In this document: piece after piece, positions 57,401 through 64,000 of the stretch
Layout of the letters: the number at the start of each line of letters is the position of its first letter
How positions within the stretch are numbered: position 1 is the first letter of the stretch
From: Pipra filicauda
Taxonomy: Eukaryota > Chordata > Aves > Passeriformes > Pipridae
Assembly: GCF_003945595.2 (NCBI RefSeq)
Contig: NW_024103729.1
Span: 1,670,950 to 1,734,949, forward strand
Reading direction: 5' to 3'
Length of the DNA: 64,000 bases
Notes under the pieces: model-generated
Told to the model about the DNA's origin: nothing
What the model saw: only the letters and a program-made list of their open reading frames with translations
Database searches by the model: none
Program-made: the position numbers and the translations under genes

Positions 57401-60400
57401 GCAATTAGAAGGAGATTGCAACTGCAGGAGAGAGAGAAGCAGCTCTTGTTTGGTGCTGCTGTGGAAATGCAAGTGTAAACAGAAAGGTTCCTCAAAGTCT
57501 CAATTCCATAGTTCATTATGCACACAGAAAGTCACAGACATACTAATATTTTGATTTTACAATAGGTAGGTCTTGCATCCAGCAATAAAACCTGCACACT
57601 GTTAATGGCACACAAGGACAGGAAACAGCAGGCAAAAACAGTGTCAGGAGAAGTGGGCCTGGGGAATTCCCTTGGGAGACACAAGATTATGCAGAAGACC
57701 TTCCATTTGTTGAGGACATCCTAAAACAAGTGTCTCCTCAAGCCTATTGGAAAATGTACATTTGTAGAATCCACTAGGATTGTAATACGTGTGACCTTTG
57801 TGGGCGTGGTACTAATGCTGCCAATGTAAATCATTTTAGTGTTGCTTTAGCTTTCACCTTACTGTCCAGAGTCTAGAATAATTTTTATCTTTTACTGATA
57901 CAGTTCAAACTAGTGCTCACAAAGGAAATCCACAGGTCCTGGTATAAAACTCCTGAAACTTGCCACTCATTCCTGAGCGCTGTGTGGCTCACATTTGAGA
58001 GACCCACTTTCACCTCTGTGATTCTGGTATATAACATAGTTACAATTGGGTCTGCTCCTTCTCACAATTAAAGTCACGTGTATTTCCAAAGAAAAACTTT
58101 ATTCACACTAATCATTAATGTGTTTTCCTTAGACAGCTCAAAAACACTACCAAGCCCGCCCACAATAACCCAAAATAATAATGGTAACAGAAGTGAGGCA
58201 ACCCCATCATCTCATCTTTTTATCCAACAACCTGAAGCGGGGGTTTTGAATATAAACTAAACATTTGAAGGCACTGTTCTGAAAGCAAAAATCATGCTTT
58301 TCCATTTCACATATGGCAGTGTCTGTATTCAAGTAATCCATTATTGCAGAACTACAGTCAGATTAATTAGCAAGAAAGTAACAGGATTAAGGTGAAATCG
58401 TGGAAGAAATTTCTTTACATGTGTAAACATAATAGTGTTTACACTGGTCCAGGAAGCATCTGACTGAGCCTTGAGCAGAAATTGTCTTTGTTTCAACAAG
58501 TTTAATCAATTTAACGAACTGTTTCATTTTATGTGATCTTTTCTTATCTCTTCTCACCAATCTCACAATATCATTGGCCCTCTGGATGGAGCATTTGCTC
58601 CTCTCCAAAAATCAGTCTATTATACTGAAACCTGTGTTCCAGGCTAACTCATCATTTGGGCTCCCTGTCCACAAGCGTGCTAGACCCTTCTTCCGGGGCA
58701 ACTTGTACAGGCTCCCACCAAGCACCTCTTTTGCCCTTCCTATTTCACAAGGCTACCCTTACCTCCCTGGCTGGGTCCCCATATCCCCCATCTTTACCCA
58801 TATGAGTATCTTGGCTTGCATATCCCTTCTGAATGCATCCACCCAGTGACCAGGAAAATGCCCTGTCTCTGGAGGGCCAGAGTTGGCAAGGATCATGCTT
58901 TCCAATTAGCACTGGAAGCTGGTGCCTCAGATGCTGGGGCCAAAAGCAAGGAAAAAATACAGTTTGTACCAACAAAACAGCCACCGAAGCCAGAAATTGT
59001 GGCAAGAAGAATTCCTACTAAGGTCAAAGCATCATAGGAGTTTTAACATGCAAATGCATGTTAGATGGAAAGAGTCTGTAATTAACATAGAGAAAATTTG
59101 ATAAGAAACTATGAAACAGTTTCTCATAAAACCCATTTGATTACCAGTAATTGCTCTGAAGAACAGAATTATTATTTTAAGTCCAAACTTGGTGTCTCCG
59201 TGGCATTTCATTAGAGCAAACCACACTAAAATATAAATGGAAAGGCTACACTAATAAAAGCAAGTTCGTTCAGGCACTCCATTCTCAAGTCACTCTTTTG
59301 TGCCTAGGCTGCTGTTACATATCAAGTTTACAAGAGCAAAAGAGAGCAAGTTAAAAGACACACCAGCAAATGATACTTAATCTCTTTCTTTCTCTGTCTA
59401 GGTTTAAGAATATGCAGCTTTTGTTAGCATGCAACCACAATGAAAAATAAAAACTGCATTATTTTTAAAAGAAATTTTGATTTAAAAAAATCCTGAAGTT
59501 CTTATTGAAATATCTGCATCAGTAAGAAATTCATGCTCAGAGCTCATGATGTGTTGACAGGATCCTCATTTGACAAAGGGGCTTTCCGGGTGTCCCAGTA
59601 CTCTCAAATAAGATTCACAACTTGGAGTTTATGTTTTAATTATTCCTGTACTTCTCTAATAAGCTATAGCACTGCTAGCTAATTACTATACAGAAAAGCT
59701 AACCAGAAGCAATAGTCATAAACCCAACTTTTCAAAAACAATCACAAGTCAGAACCTAAGCAACTAAAAACCCCATGAAATACAGAATGACATCTGTCTT
59801 CTGTTTTCAGATACTTCTCATTATTATAAGATTAACTTTTCAAGCTTTTCTTTGTAACTGGAAGGACTAGAAATTTGTTTTAAAACTGTGACAAATTACA
59901 GTTTCGCTTGTTTCACAGTTTTTCAGAGTTTGCTGGATTTTGCATTCCATCTACTACAACCAAGTGTACTCACCTTCGACTGTTTAATCTGTCACAGTGT
60001 CACTGATAGTTTTACAGTAACTTTTGCAAAGCTGTCAGTATTTGTCCCAAGCCTCTATTTCTTCCAGATTCGGTGCCGCTGGAGAGGTAGGACATACTGT
60101 ACTCTCTACCCTTTGCTAAGGAAGAGGCTTTATCCTTCTATGGCATTCCTAACTTCAGAAGAGTATCCTTTTCTTAAGCTAACTGGAACATTATGAACCA
60201 TTTTTCAGTTCTCTGAGCACGAAGATTACATTTAGTTAGCGTGTAACTTAAAAAGCAAAACTACAAACAAAGCTATTGGTGAAGAAACAGCCCAAGAGGC
60301 AGAAGGGGAGGGAGATCTTAAAACAGCACAACTGCAACACTCCAGAAAACTATTGCCTTGATCCTCCCCTGTGCTGCTCTCTGGTATCCCAAAGCAGGAA

Positions 60401-63400
60401 ACCTCAGCTTGCTACAAATAGTAAAACTCCAGCAGAGAGACACAAGCTAACTCTTACTAATGAACTTAGTTTTAAGGTCACCCCAGAAGTTAATCATGTG
60501 AAGATCATTAAGAGTAACAACAGACATGCATTCATTCTGCCCTCAGCAATTGAATTTACAGCCACATATTCTTCATACTCCAGCTAACTGCAATTACAAA
60601 ATAGTACCAAATAGATGTGTGTTGCCAGAGTATTTTCCCCATTTCCATTAATTATCAGATGGCAGTATGGCCTTCTGACACCCACTAATGCCTCCTTCAG
60701 CTCCACATGGTTCAAAAGATTATTAGATTAGACTGATCAGCTACTATACTGCAAGCAAGCCAGGATTTTCTGTCATGGAAAATTCATAGGTTATTTTTGG
60801 GTTTCTTTTTTCATTGGTCAAGCTGGAGAAAAAAGGAGGATCCTCTACAGTACATGGCAAAAGCAACTGGCAGCATTTCAAAACCCGTCTCTGCAGAGTC
60901 CACAGATGCAGAAGTGCTACCTGTTTGCCAGTTGAGAGCTTTAAGGAGCTATGTTTGCACAAGTGCTGAGGATAAAAGCAGCACATTAGTGAATCTGAGT
61001 AACTAAAGCTAAACAGGGTATTGTTGGTTTGTACCTTCCAAACTAGAGGACTATCTGGGGCATGCATGAAGTTCATTTGCTGGCACTGTAGTTCTTAATA
61101 ATTACACCAGAATAAAACATCTACGGTTGTTGTTGCCAACTGTCATTTTTAATCATATTTTGAAGATGAAAAATAATTAAATTTCTGAGCAAGTTTTTTT
61201 AAAACTAAACTACTCAAAATCTCAGCCTTAGGATTCATATGATTAGGAGATAGCATCATATTATTAAATTAAAACTATTTCTGATGCTTCAGTGAAAACT
61301 TTACCATCTTTCTTAAAAATATCAGAAACCAAAAAAAAAAAACACCTTTAAAAATCCTGGGTTTAAACAATTTTATTTTTAATAGTTTGAGCTGGCAGCA
61401 TGAACAGACATCCCTAAGCATTTAAACCATACATTGCAACTATGCAACAAAGTCATGAGTTTAAAAAAAAGAAGTCTAAATATAAGATATATCCATGCAT
61501 TTCTACTGAAACAATGAAAATCTAACATTTTATTCATCTGTTGCAAAACAATGCATAAAAGTGTTTATGATTTTATTAACTAGAATTTCTATTTCCTTTT
61601 TACAAGTATCATAAAAACATTAATCTCACAAAAGAGTGTTAGGTTAGTAACAACCCTTACCGACCAAAAAATCATAGTTGAAAAAAATTACTTGTTGCTT
61701 TAAAATTAATGACCTAAAGTCCCATAAAGTGACTTTTTTTTTTCCTGTGTTGTTTTCTTACAACACAGAAAATACTGTAAGACGGATTACCTCCCTAAGG
61801 AGTCTCTCTGAAACATGAATTCTGAGTATTCCTAAATTTAATGTATTTACATTTCCTTTGTAGCCATTTTAAGATGGCCCACGACAAAGTGACAACTGTT
61901 TGCTCTCACAGCCTGCAGTACATGCTACAGTGTTCCCAAGTTGCCAGATTACAATCCAAAGCCTTTCCAAATTGTAACACTTTCAAAGGAAAACCTTACC
62001 ATTTCTTACACCACTTGTAAGTCATAACACTTGTTAGGACTTTGAGAGCAGATTTCCACATGTTCAGCAAATGAAATACATAAATGATAAACTGTGATCT
62101 CTCAGATAAATCAGCTTGTTGGTAAATCAGCTCTTTTACAAGGACAAAACCTGTCTCTGAAGGGGATCTTATCAGATAAGCATTTTATTTCACATAATAT
62201 TTTTAATGAGACATTTTGTATTTTAAGCTAGCTTCAAGTCTGCACAAGGAGCTCATGTTCCTCCCACAAAAACTGAGTAACTCTGTCACACTGTTTACTG
62301 TCACTTTACAGTGACAATTCATGAAAAATAACTCCTATTTCCAAGTCTCCAAAATTAATACTCTTAAACAATAAACAATTATCTATACTTAAATACCTAT
62401 TTTTAAATTTCTAAACATGACACAGAAATACTCATTGTGCTACTAGAATCAATTAGCAAGTCGGTGCCATGCTCACCTTCCCAAGCTTTCCCACTATTGC
62501 TGGTCTGTCTCCCGCTGGGTGAGGAGTCCAGCAGGAAGCAGCACAACTGAAGTGACATCTTAATGAAGCACTTCTTAGTGCCCACAGACCATATAGCACC
62601 CAATCACTCATCCCACATATGCCTGTTTCCTTGAGGAGGACTGATATGGATTAATCCTATTGAGTTTAAATGCCTAGATCTTAATTTACTTAGTAAAAAG
62701 CAGAATGGTAGCTTAAACTACATGGCAGAAGAGTCTGTTCCACAGATTTATCACCACCAAAAAAAATGAAATTTCAGGAGCGAAAGCATGCAGAAATTTT
62801 GGAGTGCAGCAGAAATATGTGCTTCTATTGTTATAGACAATTTCATAATTTCTCCTTTCCCCAAGGCAATCAGTCTATCAGACAGAACCAGATTAAAAAT
62901 CCCAGTGTGGCTGACCCAGCAGCTCTTTCCCCACAGCATAAGAGCTGCCATTTTAGGGTGCAAACCACCTTATGAAAACAATCACAGCACACAGTGCCAG
63001 AAGTAGGGATTTGCTCTGGCATGACAAACAAGTCTTGTGTTGCTGCCAAGCTTCTCTTGGGAGCAGCCTTGGTAGGACGTGACTAAACCACCTTGCCCAT
63101 GGTGAAGAGACCAGTCGGGAGGTTTGAGTTTCAGGCCTCAAAGACTTTGGAAATTCTGAGGAGTGCACACATTAGTTTAACTATTTTTTTAAATCTCTGG
63201 TAACAGCAGAATACTGAAATCCCTTTGGAAAGATCAAAGATACATAAATGTCAATGATTAAGATGAACAAGATATCAGCTTTTAGACAAATTTATCCAAC
63301 AGGCCTTAAACTAGTGAAACAGTTATTTGTGTATGCAACTCTAAGCCCACAATAACTAACTCTTTTAAAACGAAGGAATTATTGAGAAGATTTAAATTTA

Positions 63401-64000
63401 TGTGCTATAACATTTTATAACTTGGGGTATGAAAAATATTCTGCCTCATACAATTAAGTATTCAGACACAATTAAGTGCCTGATACAGGCAATGACAAGT
63501 AAAATGAAATGTATATTCAGTTATTCCTCATTGAATATATCATACTACCTAAGGGGGGAGAAAAGAAAGAATGAGAGTCCATACCTGATGCCAGCTATGT
63601 CACTGGTAAAAACCTCACTAGCTTCAATTAAATATATCTTGATTCTATACACCAAGCTTGGAAGGACTAGAAACATTGCAGAAGAAAAATAATCAGCTCA
63701 ATATCATCCTAACTTTAGTTTCCCTTTGTTATAAGGGGATAAATTAGTGCAAAGAGAAACAGCAGGACACGTGCAAACAAAATGGGAGAACGGGAGATGT
63801 GGAGTTAAAAAAAGGAGCTTGATAAATCAGCAAACATTCCAAACTATAAAAAACCTGGAAAAGAAAACCTATCAGGGAATACATGGTTTGAAAAGAGCTA
63901 GGTCCTGACTCTTACATAGAGATAAATCCTTTAAATTGCATTCAAGTAAATATAATCTTGTCAGTAACATACAGCCTAATATTTCAGCTTTTCTACATGG

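Larger units (their letters stand above)
49859..64000 (-). other. PLS1 5' intron or upstream flank, no confirmed gene
   Basis: About 14 kb with no exon I can assign. The acceptor at 49859-49860 shows that PLS1 has at least one untranslated exon further upstream, but there is no CpG island or obvious first exon here, and nothing resembling ATR, the usual next gene. It contains a CR1 fragment (53956-54480), a palindrome (53841-53873), an ATT microsatellite (about 53810-53825) and unexplained ORFs at 52223-52807 and 58816-59037. Confidence 0.65.

Noticed and set aside
59888..60587. Two plus-strand ORFs of about 100 codons considered as ATR or novel exons
   Set aside because: No resemblance to the ATR kinase or HEAT-repeat regions, no mutually consistent splice sites, and ordinary intronic composition.

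Overview
The window is vertebrate nuclear DNA, almost certainly from a bird. Genes are split into short exons with GT-AG introns. The interspersed repeats I can recognise are CR1-type LINE tails, the dominant avian retroelement. The proteins match vertebrate orthologues closely. There is no sign of bacterial, plasmid or viral organisation.

Three genes are readable. (1) Positions 653-2202, plus strand: the last two coding exons of PCOLCE2 (procollagen C-endopeptidase enhancer 2), covering the C-terminal half of its netrin-like domain; the rest lies left of the window. (2) Positions 7120-24384, minus strand: a complete 13-exon TRPC1 cation-channel gene. The exons join in frame to 781 codons plus stop, and the start lies in a CpG island at about 24041-24780. 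(3) Positions 26586-49819, minus strand: the complete coding part of PLS1 (plastin-1/fimbrin), 15 coding exons joining in frame to 630 codons plus stop. Its untranslated first exon(s) and promoter must lie upstream of 49858 and were not found, so 49859-64000 is best read as a 5' intron or upstream flank of PLS1.

PLS1 and TRPC1 are in tandem, PLS1 stop to TRPC1 start being about 2.2 kb, and TRPC1 converges on PCOLCE2. This matches the order on human 3q23. The three proteins share no pathway: PCOLCE2 is secreted and aids procollagen processing, TRPC1 is a plasma-membrane cation-channel subunit, and PLS1 bundles actin in microvilli and stereocilia. The cluster is conserved synteny, not a functional operon.

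Non-genic content is AT-rich intron and spacer, three CR1 fragments (19516-19632 plus, 24808-25262 minus, 53956-54480 minus), a 185-bp inverted-repeat element resembling a non-autonomous DNA transposon (37059-37245), a short perfect-stem palindrome (53841-53873), a small tandem duplication (28295-28340) and a G-rich tract in the TRPC1 CpG island. I found no convincing novel biological system. The best leads are the weak donor on the 34-residue TRPC1 cassette exon, the inverted-repeat element, and two unexplained ORFs in the gene-poor right-hand 14 kb.
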